Positions 1 through 7,173 of a stretch of 27,504 nucleotides of DNA are shown in pieces. A program made the translations under genes and the position numbers. A model generated the notes under the pieces. The model had not been told where the DNA came from, did no database searches, and worked only from the letters and a program-made list of their open reading frames with translations. This DNA is from CAJBIL01 sp044359525 (lineage in GTDB: Bacteria > Pseudomonadota > Gammaproteobacteria > Burkholderiales > Rhodocyclaceae): NCBI GenBank assembly GCA_044359525.1, contig JBIKLY010000047.1:1-27504 (forward strand), read 5' to 3'. Within the stretch, counting starts at the first letter, position 1, and the number at the start of each line of letters is the position of its first letter.

Positions 1-4
1 GGAA

Positions 5-73
5 ATTTTGCTTTTCTCTGCGTAATCTCTGTGCCTCTGCGCCTCTGCGTTGGGTTTTGATGTCAAGTGCAAT
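5..73. repeat. Heptamer inverted-repeat element A (right half only)
   Basis: Four copies of CTCTGCG/CTCTGTG start at 16, 27, 35 and 43, at intervals of 11, 8 and 8. This is the same spacing as the right arm of the element at 13185-13310. Flanking blocks also match that copy: ATTTTGCTTTT before the arm, then GGTTTT, GTCAA and CAAT after it. The left arm, if present, lies outside the window. A copy in the same orientation about 13 kb away makes this a dispersed repeat rather than chance low complexity. Confidence 0.8.
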
Positions 74-83
74 TGGCTTGACA
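61..83. promoter_or_regulatory. Short inverted repeat upstream of queA
   Basis: TGTCAAG (61-67) and CTTGACA (77-83) form a perfect 7-bp inverted repeat around 9 bases, just outside element A and 37 bases before the chosen queA start. The TTGACA at 78-83 looks like a -35 hexamer, but no convincing -10 lies 16-18 bases downstream. It could be an operator or an mRNA hairpin; function is unknown. Confidence 0.3.
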
Positions 84-119
84 AGCGTAACCCCTGCCGA
101 CCCGCAAACCATTTCCCGC

Positions 120-1193
120 ATGCTTACTCTCGACGACTTCAATTTCGATCTGCCGCCCGAGCTGATTGCCCAGCATCCAGCCGGCGAGCGCACGGCCAGC
201 CGGTTGCTGCACGTGGACGGCAAGACGCTGCATGACCGGCAATTTACCGATCTGCCGCAACTCATTGGCCCGGGGGATCTGCTGATTTTCAACGATACGC
301 GGGTGATCCGGGCGCGGCTCCTCGGTCAAAAAGAAAGCGGCGGCCAGATCGAGGTGATGATCGAACGCATCGTCGACGCCCGCCATGCCGTGGCGATGAT
401 CCGCGCCAGCAAATCACCAAAGCCGGGCAGCCGCATCGTTCTCGAAGGGACGATCACGCTGGCGGTGAGCGGTAGAACCGGCGAGCAGGACGAATTCTTC
501 GCGCTCGAACTCGTTGGTGACGGCGACCTGTGGACACTGATCGAACAGCATGGCCGCTTGCCGCTGCCGCCCTACATCACGCACGGTGCCGAAACGGATG
601 ACGAAACACGCTACCAGACCGTATTCGCGCGGCACCCCGGCGCGGTCGCCGCACCTACAGCCGGCCTGCACTTTGACGACGCCATGCTGGCCCGCCTCAG
701 CACACAAGGTGTCGAGCTGGCGTATCTGACGCTGCATGTCGGCGCCGGCACCTTCCAGCCGGTTCGTGTGCACAATCTGGCCGAGCACCGCATGCATACT
801 GAACGTTTTGACATCCCGCAAGCGACGGTTGACGCCATCGCCCGCACCCGAGCCCGGGGCGGCCGGGTAATCGCCGTCGGCACGACCAGCCTGCGCGCCC
901 TTGAAGCGGCTGCACAAGATGGCGAGCTGAACGAAAATTTGCGCAGCGGCGCGGCCGAAACCGAAATCTTCATCACGCCGGGCTACGCTTTTCGCGTCGT
1001 CGATCGCCTGATCACCAACTTCCACCTGCCAAAATCGACGCTGCTCATGCTCGTCTCGGCCTTCGCCGGCAGCGACGCCATCCGCGCCGCCTACGCTCAT
1101 GCCATCGCCGGGCGCTACCGCTTCTTCAGCTACGGCGATGCCATGCTGTTAAGCCACGCGCATCAAGCAAAACAGGAACTGCGCCAGGAATAA
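120..1193 (+). CDS. queA: S-adenosylmethionine:tRNA ribosyltransferase-isomerase QueA
   Basis: QueA transfers and isomerises the ribose of S-adenosylmethionine onto 7-aminomethyl-7-deazaguanine in tRNA, giving epoxyqueuosine, in the cytosol. Family blocks are clear: a LTLDDFNFDLP start, GDLLIFNDTRVIRARL, PGAVAAPTAGLHFD, TLHVGAGTFQPVR, VIAVGTTSLRALE, TNFHLPKSTLLMLVSAF and a closing YRFFSYGDAMLL. Starting at ATG 120 gives 357 residues, matching the usual length of about 350 and the normal family N-terminus. An in-frame start at 57 would add 21 unrelated residues encoded by DNA next to repeat element A, so it was rejected, although the ATG at 120 has no strong ribosome binding site. Its pathway partner tgt follows after an inserted toxin-antitoxin pair. 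Confidence 0.95.
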   Translation: MLTLDDFNFDLPPELIAQHPAGERTASRLLHVDGKTLHDRQFTDLPQLIGPGDLLIFNDTRVIRARLLGQKESGGQIEVMIERIVDARHAVAMIRASKSPKPGSRIVLEGTITLAVSGRTGEQDEFFALELVGDGDLWTLIEQHGRLPLPPYITHGAETDDETRYQTVFARHPGAVAAPTAGLHFDDAMLARLSTQGVELAYLTLHVGAGTFQPVRVHNLAEHRMHTERFDIPQATVDAIARTRARGGRVIAVGTTSLRALEAAAQDGELNENLRSGAAETEIFITPGYAFRVVDRLITNFHLPKSTLLMLVSAFAGSDAIRAAYAHAIAGRYRFFSYGDAMLLSHAHQAKQELRQE

Positions 1194-1280
1194 TTTTCTG
1201 CCCATCAATTCCCGCTCGCCTCCGGGCCTCCGATTCCGCATGGCATGCCCCTGATCGACAAAGCCTTTGAAAAACCATTT

Positions 1281-1307
1281 GTTTAACCAAATACAACAGA
1301 GTTAAAC
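1281..1307. promoter_or_regulatory. Candidate operator of the toxin-antitoxin pair
   Basis: GTTTAAC (1281-1287) and GTTAAAC (1301-1307) form a perfect inverted repeat with a 13-base spacer, 20 bp centre to centre, about two helical turns. It lies 35-61 bases before the antitoxin start, in an AT-rich stretch unlike its surroundings. AbrB/MazE-type antitoxins commonly bind such palindromes to repress their own operon. A TTGAAA at 1267-1272 could be a -35, but no good -10 was found. The same heptamer recurs at 1561 and 1580. Confidence 0.45.
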
Positions 1308-1341
1308 TTAGCGGCGGGTATCAAACAAAATGGAGCTCTTC

Positions 1342-1584
1342 ATGCTTACCGTCCGCACCCTCGCCAAAGGCCAGATCGTCATCCCGGCAGCAATCAGGGA
1401 ACGTTTTGGCATAGCCTCCGGAACCCTTATAAACCTTGAAGTTTGTGGTGATCACATTGAACTCACGCCGGTACCCAAAGACCCCATTGCCGCTTTCTGC
1501 GGCTCCCTTGCCGGAGGAGACAACCTGGCAGAAGGCCTGCTGAAGGAACATCACGCAGAGGTTAAACGTGACTACAAGGGTTAA
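1342..1584 (+). CDS. AbrB/MazE-family antitoxin (VapB type)
   Basis: This is a predicted antitoxin of 80 residues with an N-terminal swapped-hairpin AbrB/MazE DNA-binding fold. It shows the typical pattern TLAKGQIVIPAAIRERFGI, then GTLINLEVCGDHIELTPV. The C-terminal part, with CGSLAGGDNLAEGLLKEHHAE, would wrap and neutralise the toxin. ATG 1342 was chosen because GGAG at 1332-1335 lies six bases before it. ATG 1330 would overlap that binding site and has none of its own. The stop codon overlaps the toxin gene by 17 bases, so the two are translationally coupled. It probably binds the inverted repeat at 1281-1307. Confidence 0.85.
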   Translation: MLTVRTLAKGQIVIPAAIRERFGIASGTLINLEVCGDHIELTPVPKDPIAAFCGSLAGGDNLAEGLLKEHHAEVKRDYKG

Positions 1585-1984
1585 ACCTCCAATATACGTT
1601 CTGGATGCCTGCGCATTGCTCCGGCTTGCCCAGGCCAAATCCGGCATGGAAACAGTACAAAATCATCTTTACGCTGCCCAGAAGGGCGAATGCACCGTAC
1701 TCATGCACCAGATCAATCTCGGAGAAGTCATCTACCGCATCGGCAAAACGCGTGGCTGGTCGGTCGCCGAACGAAAGCGCCACGAAATCGGCCAACTCCC
1801 GATCCAGATTGTGCCCTTTGACGACGCGCTGTTCTGGCAAGCCATCCAGCTGAAAGCCGCCCACCCCATTGCCTACGCAGACGCTTTTGCCGCCGCTTTG
1901 AGCATCGAACGCAAGGCCATCCTGCTTAGCTCCGACACCGAATTCGACAGCCTGGGCGCAATACTGACGCGCCAGATTATTTAA
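1568..1984 (+). CDS. PIN-domain ribonuclease toxin (VapC type)
   Basis: This is a 138-residue PIN-domain protein, predicted to be a metal-dependent RNase that cuts tRNA or other RNA when released from its antitoxin. The four acidic residues expected in the active site are visible: D13 in YVLDACALL, E53 in NLGEV, D105 in YADAFAAAL and D123 in LLSSDTEF. It therefore appears intact. It begins with GTG, preceded by AGAGG six bases upstream, inside the last codons of the antitoxin gene. The pair sits between queA and tgt, which are usually adjacent in proteobacteria, so it looks like an insertion into a housekeeping operon. Its RNA target cannot be told from sequence. Confidence 0.88.
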   Translation: MTTRVKPPIYVLDACALLRLAQAKSGMETVQNHLYAAQKGECTVLMHQINLGEVIYRIGKTRGWSVAERKRHEIGQLPIQIVPFDDALFWQAIQLKAAHPIAYADAFAAALSIERKAILLSSDTEFDSLGAILTRQII

Positions 1985-2028
1985 GTCACCTTCGCCCCCG
2001 ATAAAAACGCACTGAGCAAACCACTTCA

Positions 2029-3144
2029 ATGAACTTTGAACTCCTCGCTACCGACGGCGCCGCCCGCCGTGGCCGCGTCACCCTCGCGCACGGCGTCGTC
2101 GAAACGCCGGTTTTCATGCCGGTCGGCACCTACGGCACGGTCAAAGCGATGACGCCACGCGACCTGACCGAAATCGGCGCGCAGATCTGCCTCGGCAACA
2201 CCTTCCACCTGTGGCTTCGCCCGGGGCTGGAAGTCATCGCCGCGCACGGCGGCCTGCACAAGTTCATGGGCTGGAACGGCCCGATCCTTACCGATTCGGG
2301 CGGCTTTCAGGTTTTCTCGCTCGGCGCACTGCGCAAGATCAGCGAGGAAGGCGTCAAGTTCTCGTCGCCAATCAACGGCGACAAGCTCTTCCTGACGCCC
2401 GAGGAGTCGATGCGCATCCAGCATGTGCTCAATTCCGACATCGTCATGATTTTCGACGAATGCACGCCCTTCCCCGCCACGCACCAGGAAGCCGCCGAAT
2501 CAATGCGCCTCTCACTGCGCTGGGCACAGCGCTCGCGCGACGAACACGACAAACTCGGCAACAGCAACGCCCTCTTTGGCATCGTGCAGGGCGGCATGTA
2601 CGAAGACCTGCGCGACGAGTCGCTGGCCGGACTCACCGGCATCGACTTCGACGGCTTCGCCATCGGCGGCCTGTCAGTCGGCGAACCGAAGGACGACATG
2701 GCACGCATCCTCGCGCACACCGCGCCGCGCCTGCCGCAGGATAAGCCGCGCTACCTGATGGGCGTCGGCACGCCGGAAGACCTCGTCAACGCCGTACAGA
2801 ACGGCATCGACATGTTCGACTGCGTGATGCCAACACGCAACGCACGCAACGGCCACCTGTTCACCCGCTACGGCGACATCAAGATCAAGAACGCGCAACA
2901 CAAGAACGATCCGCGCCCGCTCGACGAAGGCTGCGAATGCTATACCTGCCAAAACTTCTCGCGCGCCTACCTGCACCACCTGCACCGCATCGGCGAGATT
3001 CTCGGCGCGCAGCTCAATACTATGCACAACCTGCATTATTACCAGGTACTGATGCGCGAACTACGTGAGGCGATTGCTGCCGGCACGCTTGAAAAGATGG
3101 TTGCCGCCTTCCATGCCGGGCGCCGCGAACAGGCCAGAGGGTAG
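2029..3144 (+). CDS. tgt: tRNA-guanine transglycosylase (queuine tRNA-ribosyltransferase)
   Basis: Tgt exchanges guanine-34 for the queuosine precursor preQ1 in the anticodon of Asp, Asn, His and Tyr tRNAs. The 371-residue protein is full length (E. coli 375) and keeps the same numbering as E. coli at key sites. Aspartates D89 (ILTDSGGFQVFSL) and D264 (MFDCVMPTRNARNG) are present. The zinc site is C302, C304, C307 (GCECYTCQNF) and H333. GIVQGGM and GFAIGGLSVGEP are also conserved. ATG 2029 follows the toxin stop by 44 bases with no strong ribosome binding site. queA, tgt and yajC-secDF form the classic gene string. Confidence 0.97.
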   Translation: MNFELLATDGAARRGRVTLAHGVVETPVFMPVGTYGTVKAMTPRDLTEIGAQICLGNTFHLWLRPGLEVIAAHGGLHKFMGWNGPILTDSGGFQVFSLGALRKISEEGVKFSSPINGDKLFLTPEESMRIQHVLNSDIVMIFDECTPFPATHQEAAESMRLSLRWAQRSRDEHDKLGNSNALFGIVQGGMYEDLRDESLAGLTGIDFDGFAIGGLSVGEPKDDMARILAHTAPRLPQDKPRYLMGVGTPEDLVNAVQNGIDMFDCVMPTRNARNGHLFTRYGDIKIKNAQHKNDPRPLDEGCECYTCQNFSRAYLHHLHRIGEILGAQLNTMHNLHYYQVLMRELREAIAAGTLEKMVAAFHAGRREQARG

Positions 3145-3192
3145 TGATACAATGCTGCGCCTAGCCCATACTTATTACCCCAGGAGACTAAT

Positions 3193-3519
3193 GTGCTGAT
3201 CAGCACCGCCCACGCCCAAGCCGCCGCCTCGTCATCAGCCGGTGGTGGTTACGAACAGATTCTGATGATGGTTGCGATGTTCGCTGTCCTCTATTTCGTC
3301 ATGGTTCGTCCGCAAATGAAGCGCGCCAAGGAACACAAGTCGCTCGTCGAGGCCCTGTCCAAGGGTGATGAAGTCGTGACCCAGGGCGGCATGGCTGGCC
3401 GCATCACCAAGGTGGGCGACAGTTTTGTTTCCATCGAAATCGCAGACAAGGTCGAGGTCCAGGTGCAAAAGCCGGCGATTCAGCTGGTTCTGCCCAAAGG
3501 TTCGCTGAAGTCGCTCTAA
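3193..3519 (+). CDS. yajC: Preprotein translocase accessory subunit YajC
   Basis: YajC is a small inner-membrane protein that joins SecD and SecF as an accessory of the Sec translocon. The 108 residues show a short N-terminus, one membrane helix (about 21-38, MMVAMFAVLYFVMVRPQ) ending in the family's RPQMKRAKEHK, then a small domain with GDEVVTQGGMAGRI. The start is GTG 3193, six bases after AGGAG (3182-3186). An ATG at 3191 overlaps it in another frame but hits a stop after two codons, so it cannot be the start. It lies 48 bases after tgt and 65 before secD. Confidence 0.95.
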   Translation: MLISTAHAQAAASSSAGGGYEQILMMVAMFAVLYFVMVRPQMKRAKEHKSLVEALSKGDEVVTQGGMAGRITKVGDSFVSIEIADKVEVQVQKPAIQLVLPKGSLKSL

Positions 3520-3535
3520 TCCCCAGTGCCGGACG

Positions 3536-3558
3536 CGGTGCCACTGATGGCACCCGCC
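3536..3558. other. Hairpin between yajC and secD
   Basis: GGTGCC and GGCACC pair around ACTGAT, extended by flanking GC bases with one bulge. There is no run of T, so it is not a standard terminator. It could be a pause or processing site inside the operon. Function is unproven. Confidence 0.35.
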
Positions 3559-3584
3559 TGCGCCACCTCTGATCGCATACGCTC

Positions 3585-5477
3585 ATGAATCGCTACCCGC
3601 TCTGGAAATACGTCATTGTCGCTTTCGCGCTGCTGACCGGCTTCATCTACACCTTGCCCAACCTGTTTGGCGAATCACCCGCCGTTCAGGTCTCCAGCGC
3701 CAAGGCGACGCTCAAGACCGACATGAAAACACTGGAGCGGGTGGAAAGCACGCTCAAGGCAGCGAACATCGAGACCAGCGGGCTTTCTCTCGATTCGCAT
3801 GGCGTCAAGGTGCGCCTGAAGAACGAAGACGTCCAGCTCAAGGCCAAGGACCTGCTCGAAAAGCAGTTCATCCCGGACCCCAGCGATCCACAGTATGTCG
3901 TTGCACTGAATCTGCTTTCCAGTTCACCGCAGTGGCTGACCAACCTGCATGCGCTGCCGATGTACCTCGGTCTTGATTTGCGCGGCGGTGTGCACTTTCT
4001 GCTGCAGGTTGATATGAAGGGCGCGCTGACCAAGCGCCTCGACTCGATTGGTGCCGATCTGCGCAGCCTGTTGCGCGACAAGAATGTTCGCCACGCCGGT
4101 ATCGGTCGCGAGGGCGAGCGTGTCGTTATCCGTTTCCGCGACATCGAAACACGCAGTAAAGCGCGCAACGTGCTGGAAGACAATCAGCCCGACCTGCTGC
4201 TGATCGATCAGGGCGAAGGCGACGACCTCAAGCTGATGGCCACGCTGAAGCCGGAAGCGATGAAGCGCATTCAGGAATTCGCGATCAAGCAGAACATGAC
4301 GACGCTGCATAACCGGATCAACGAACTCGGCGTCGCCGAACCGGTGATTGCTCAGCAAGGCACCGATCGCATCGTCGTCCAGTTGCCGGGCGTGCAGGAT
4401 ACGGCCAATGCAAAGAAAATTCTTGGCCGTACCGCCACCCTCGAAATCCGTATGGTCGAAGACTCGCCGGGCGCACTCGAAGCCGCACAGGGTGGCCAGG
4501 TGCCGTTCGGCACCGAGCTCTATGTCGAGCGCGGCAGCTCGCCGTTGCTCGTCAAAAAGCAAGTGGTATTGACCGGCGACCGCCTGACCGATGCCCAACC
4601 GGGCTTTGATACGCAGACGCAGGAGGCGGCGGTGCACCTGACGCTCGATTCAGCCGGTGCGCGTATCTTCAAGGAAATCACCCGCGAAAACGTCGGCAAG
4701 CGGATGGCCATCCTGCTCATCGAAAAAGGCAAGGGCGAAGTCGTCACGGCACCGGTGATCCGCGCTGAGATCGGCGGTGGTCGCGTACAGATTTCAGGCC
4801 GCATGACGACGACCGAAGCCAATGAAACCGCGCTGCTGCTGCGCGCCGGCTCGCTCGCGGCGCCGATGGATATCATCGAAGAACGGACGATCGGCCCGAG
4901 CCTCGGCGCTGACAACATCAAGAAGGGCTTCCAGTCGACGCTCTGGGGCTTCGCTGCAATTGCCGCCTTCATGATTGCCTATTACATGCTATTCGGCCTG
5001 ATTTCGGTCGTCGCGCTGGCCTCCAACCTGCTCTTCCTGTTTGCCCTGCTGTCGATGCTGCAGGCGACACTGACGCTGCCCGGCATCGCCGCCATCGCGC
5101 TGACACTGGGTATGGCGATCGACGCCAACGTGCTGATCAACGAGCGCATCCGCGAGGAGTTGCGCAACGGAATGACGCCGCAGGCAGCGATTCACGCCGG
5201 TTACGAGCGCGCCTTCGGCACCATTCTCGACTCCAACGTGACGACGCTGATTGCCGGTATCGCACTGTTGATCTTTGGTTCAGGCCCGATACGCGGCTTC
5301 GCCGTGGTGCATTGCCTGGGCATCCTGACCTCGCTGTTCTCGTCGGTGGTCGTCTCGCGCGCCGTGGTGAACCTGGTCTATGGCGGCCGGCGCAAGCTTG
5401 AGTCGCTGTCCATCGGGCACGTCTGGAAACCTGGCAACGCAACCGCGACCGGTTCGGCCAAGGCTTCAGCGAAATAA
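3585..5477 (+). CDS. secD: Protein translocase subunit SecD
   Basis: SecD, with SecF, uses the proton gradient to pull exported proteins out of the SecYEG channel on the periplasmic side. The protein has 630 residues (E. coli 615). One membrane helix lies near 5-25, followed by a large periplasmic domain containing the family block LGLDLRGGVHFLLQVD (about 127-142). Five membrane helices start near residue 447, with LGMAIDANVLINERIREEL around 508-526. That conserved aspartate-bearing helix is needed for proton-driven function in the family. The Lys/Ala-rich tail after about 610 is variable. It is followed 21 bases later by secF. Confidence 0.97.
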   Translation: MNRYPLWKYVIVAFALLTGFIYTLPNLFGESPAVQVSSAKATLKTDMKTLERVESTLKAANIETSGLSLDSHGVKVRLKNEDVQLKAKDLLEKQFIPDPSDPQYVVALNLLSSSPQWLTNLHALPMYLGLDLRGGVHFLLQVDMKGALTKRLDSIGADLRSLLRDKNVRHAGIGREGERVVIRFRDIETRSKARNVLEDNQPDLLLIDQGEGDDLKLMATLKPEAMKRIQEFAIKQNMTTLHNRINELGVAEPVIAQQGTDRIVVQLPGVQDTANAKKILGRTATLEIRMVEDSPGALEAAQGGQVPFGTELYVERGSSPLLVKKQVVLTGDRLTDAQPGFDTQTQEAAVHLTLDSAGARIFKEITRENVGKRMAILLIEKGKGEVVTAPVIRAEIGGGRVQISGRMTTTEANETALLLRAGSLAAPMDIIEERTIGPSLGADNIKKGFQSTLWGFAAIAAFMIAYYMLFGLISVVALASNLLFLFALLSMLQATLTLPGIAAIALTLGMAIDANVLINERIREELRNGMTPQAAIHAGYERAFGTILDSNVTTLIAGIALLIFGSGPIRGFAVVHCLGILTSLFSSVVVSRAVVNLVYGGRRKLESLSIGHVWKPGNATATGSAKASAK

Positions 5478-5498
5478 AGAAAATCAAGGACAGACATC

Positions 5499-6443
5499 AT
5501 GGAATTTTTTCGCATCAGCAAAGACATCCCGTTCATGCGCCATGCGCTGGTCTTCAACGTTATCTCGTTAATTACCTTCGTGCTCGCCGTGTTCTTTCTT
5601 TTTTCTCGCGGCCTGCACCTGTCGGTTGAATTCACCGGCGGCACGCTGATCGAAGTGAGCTACTCGCAAGCCGCCGATCTTGAAAAGATCCGTGGCGCTT
5701 TAGGCAAGGCGGGCTACACCGACACCTCGGTGCAGAATTTCGGCTCCAGCCGGGACGTATTGATCCGCATGCCACTCAAGGAACAGCAGAGCTCGGCCAA
5801 CGCCGGTGAAAAAGTCATGCAGGCGCTGCTCACTGAAGCACCGGGCGCTAATTTGCGCCGTGTCGAGTTCATCGGTCCGCAGGTCGGCAAGGAACTCGCT
5901 GAGAATGGCGCACTGGCGCTGCTGCTGGTGATCATCGGCATCGTCATTTATCTCGCCTTCCGCTTTGAATGGCGCTTTTCGGTATCGGCCATCATCGCCA
6001 ACCTGCACGACGTGGTGATCATCCTCGGCTTCTTCGCCTTCTTTCAATGGGAGTTTTCGCTCTCCGTGCTGGCGGCCGTACTCGCTGTACTTGGTTACTC
6101 AGTGAATGAATCCGTCGTCGTTTTCGACCGGGTGCGCGAAACCTTTAAAAAGGCACGCGGCCTGACTACCGCTCAGGTGCTCGACCACGCCATCACCAGC
6201 ACCATCTCGCGCACCATCATCACGCACGGATCGACCCAGCTGATGGTCCTCTCGATGCTCGTTTTTGGCGGCGAAACGCTGTATTACTTTGCTCTGGCGC
6301 TGACCATCGGCATCTGCTTCGGCATCTACTCATCGGTACTGGTCGCCAGCCCGCTGGTGATGTGGCTGGGCGTCTCGCGCGAACAGTTCATTACGGTGAA
6401 GAAGCAGGTCGAGGGCGCCAACGAAGACGGTGCGGTCGTCTGA
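5499..6443 (+). CDS. secF: Protein translocase subunit SecF
   Basis: SecF is the partner of SecD. The protein has 314 residues (E. coli 323), with an N-terminal membrane helix, the periplasmic block FTGGTLIEVSY (about 44-54), and five C-terminal helices. The conserved SVNESVVVFDRVRE is near 200-213, and later comes TISRTIITHGSTQLMVL. AAGGA lies eight bases before ATG 5499. It is the last gene of the plus-strand operon; a strong stem-loop follows 20 bases after the stop. Confidence 0.97.
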   Translation: MEFFRISKDIPFMRHALVFNVISLITFVLAVFFLFSRGLHLSVEFTGGTLIEVSYSQAADLEKIRGALGKAGYTDTSVQNFGSSRDVLIRMPLKEQQSSANAGEKVMQALLTEAPGANLRRVEFIGPQVGKELAENGALALLLVIIGIVIYLAFRFEWRFSVSAIIANLHDVVIILGFFAFFQWEFSLSVLAAVLAVLGYSVNESVVVFDRVRETFKKARGLTTAQVLDHAITSTISRTIITHGSTQLMVLSMLVFGGETLYYFALALTIGICFGIYSSVLVASPLVMWLGVSREQFITVKKQVEGANEDGAVV

Positions 6444-6463
6444 CACCGGAACAGCGGCCATAA

Positions 6464-6500
6464 AAATGCCACGGGCGCCGATCAGGCGCCCGTGGCATTT
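6464..6500. terminator. Bidirectional terminator between secF and the purB operon
   Basis: A perfect 16-bp stem (6464-6479 with 6485-6500) surrounds a five-base loop GATCA. Read on the minus strand the stem is followed by TTTTTA, a normal intrinsic terminator for the operon ending at 6532. On the plus strand only three T follow, so termination of secF would be weaker. The genes on either side converge here. Confidence 0.88.
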
Positions 6501-6531
6501 CTGCAGTCCGAATTACATGCTGCGAGGAAGA

Positions 6532-6852
6532 TCAGGCGGCAAAAACGTGTTTCGTACGCAAGGTCTTCTTTTCGTCGAGCAGGCTTAGAAGCCGGTCAAT
6601 ATTCGGATGTTTTCCCGGATTGGCTCGCGCGTCCTCCGTATGCTCGGCAAAAATCTCCAGTCCTTTTTTCGCTGCATCCGGCGTGATTGCACCGTACGTC
6701 TGCGCGAGATGGTTATACACGGCCAATGAGCCCTGACTGCCGGGCTTGTTCTCGATGGCGACCAGAACATTTCCTTCGGCATCGAGCAGATTGATCGCCG
6801 CGAGATGGGAAATGCCCGGCAGTTTTTTCAGATTTCCGGAAAATTGTGACAT
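6532..6852 (-). CDS. Small conserved protein, possibly DUF2322 family
   Basis: This is a soluble protein of 106 residues without signal peptide or membrane helix. The N-terminal half reads like a small alpha/beta fold (GISHLAAINLLDAEGNVLVAIENKPGS). The C-terminal half is helical and charged (PDAAKKGLEIFAEHTEDAR, then HPNIDRLLSLLDEKK). From memory it resembles the DUF2322 family of betaproteobacteria, which has no known function; this was not verified. AGAGG lies five bases before the ATG. It follows the zinc-ribbon gene by 15 bases and is the last gene of the purB operon before the terminator. Confidence 0.75.
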   Translation of the reverse strand: MSQFSGNLKKLPGISHLAAINLLDAEGNVLVAIENKPGSQGSLAVYNHLAQTYGAITPDAAKKGLEIFAEHTEDARANPGKHPNIDRLLSLLDEKKTLRTKHVFAA

Positions 6853-6867
6853 GCGGACCTCTCTATT

Positions 6868-7173
6868 TCATGCCTTTCGGCTGTTATTGATTCCCAACGC
6901 CGCCCCGACGATGATAAAGCAGAGAATGATGCCGGACACGACGGGCCAGGTGTTGTACTCCGGGCCGAAGAGCGACAAGAACATGGCAGTGCTCACAGCG
7001 CCGACAATCATCCCGAGGATGCCGCCGGTATAGGCGCCGCGCTTGAGTTCACCGCGCTGTCCGTCTTCACCGCAGCAATACGGACAATGCAGCGAACCCG
7101 CCGGCACTTCACGCTCACAGTTCTCGCAGGTGATCGTTTTCACGGCAGTATTTTCAGGGTTATCAGCAGTCAT
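6868..7173 (-). CDS. Zinc-ribbon membrane protein of unknown function
   Basis: The protein has 101 residues. A likely zinc ribbon at the N-terminus has C16-x2-C19 and C30-x2-C33 (CENC and CPYC, with an extra C34). Two membrane helices follow, at about 50-70 and 77-97. The ribbon would face the cytosol if the N-terminus is inside. Its ATG directly follows the purB stop codon (TGAATG on the minus strand), so the two are almost surely co-transcribed and translationally coupled. I do not recognise a named family. The cysteine pattern and helices are seen; the role is unknown. Confidence 0.8.
   Translation of the reverse strand: MTADNPENTAVKTITCENCEREVPAGSLHCPYCCGEDGQRGELKRGAYTGGILGMIVGAVSTAMFLSLFGPEYNTWPVVSGIILCFIIVGAALGINNSRKA

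Noticed and set aside
78..83. TTGACA as the -35 of a queA promoter
   Set aside because: No AT-rich -10 hexamer lies 16-18 bases downstream; the hexamer is part of an inverted repeat and may be chance.
669..671. EVL in place of EAL (residues 669-671 of the 903-residue protein encoded at 10337-13048) as proof of a dead phosphodiesterase
   Set aside because: The glutamate is kept and the other catalytic motifs are intact; EVL variants occur in active enzymes.
3191..3193. ATG at 3191 as the yajC start
   Set aside because: It is in another frame and reads ATG-TGC-TGA. The GTG at 3193 has correct spacing from AGGAG and gives the YajC protein.
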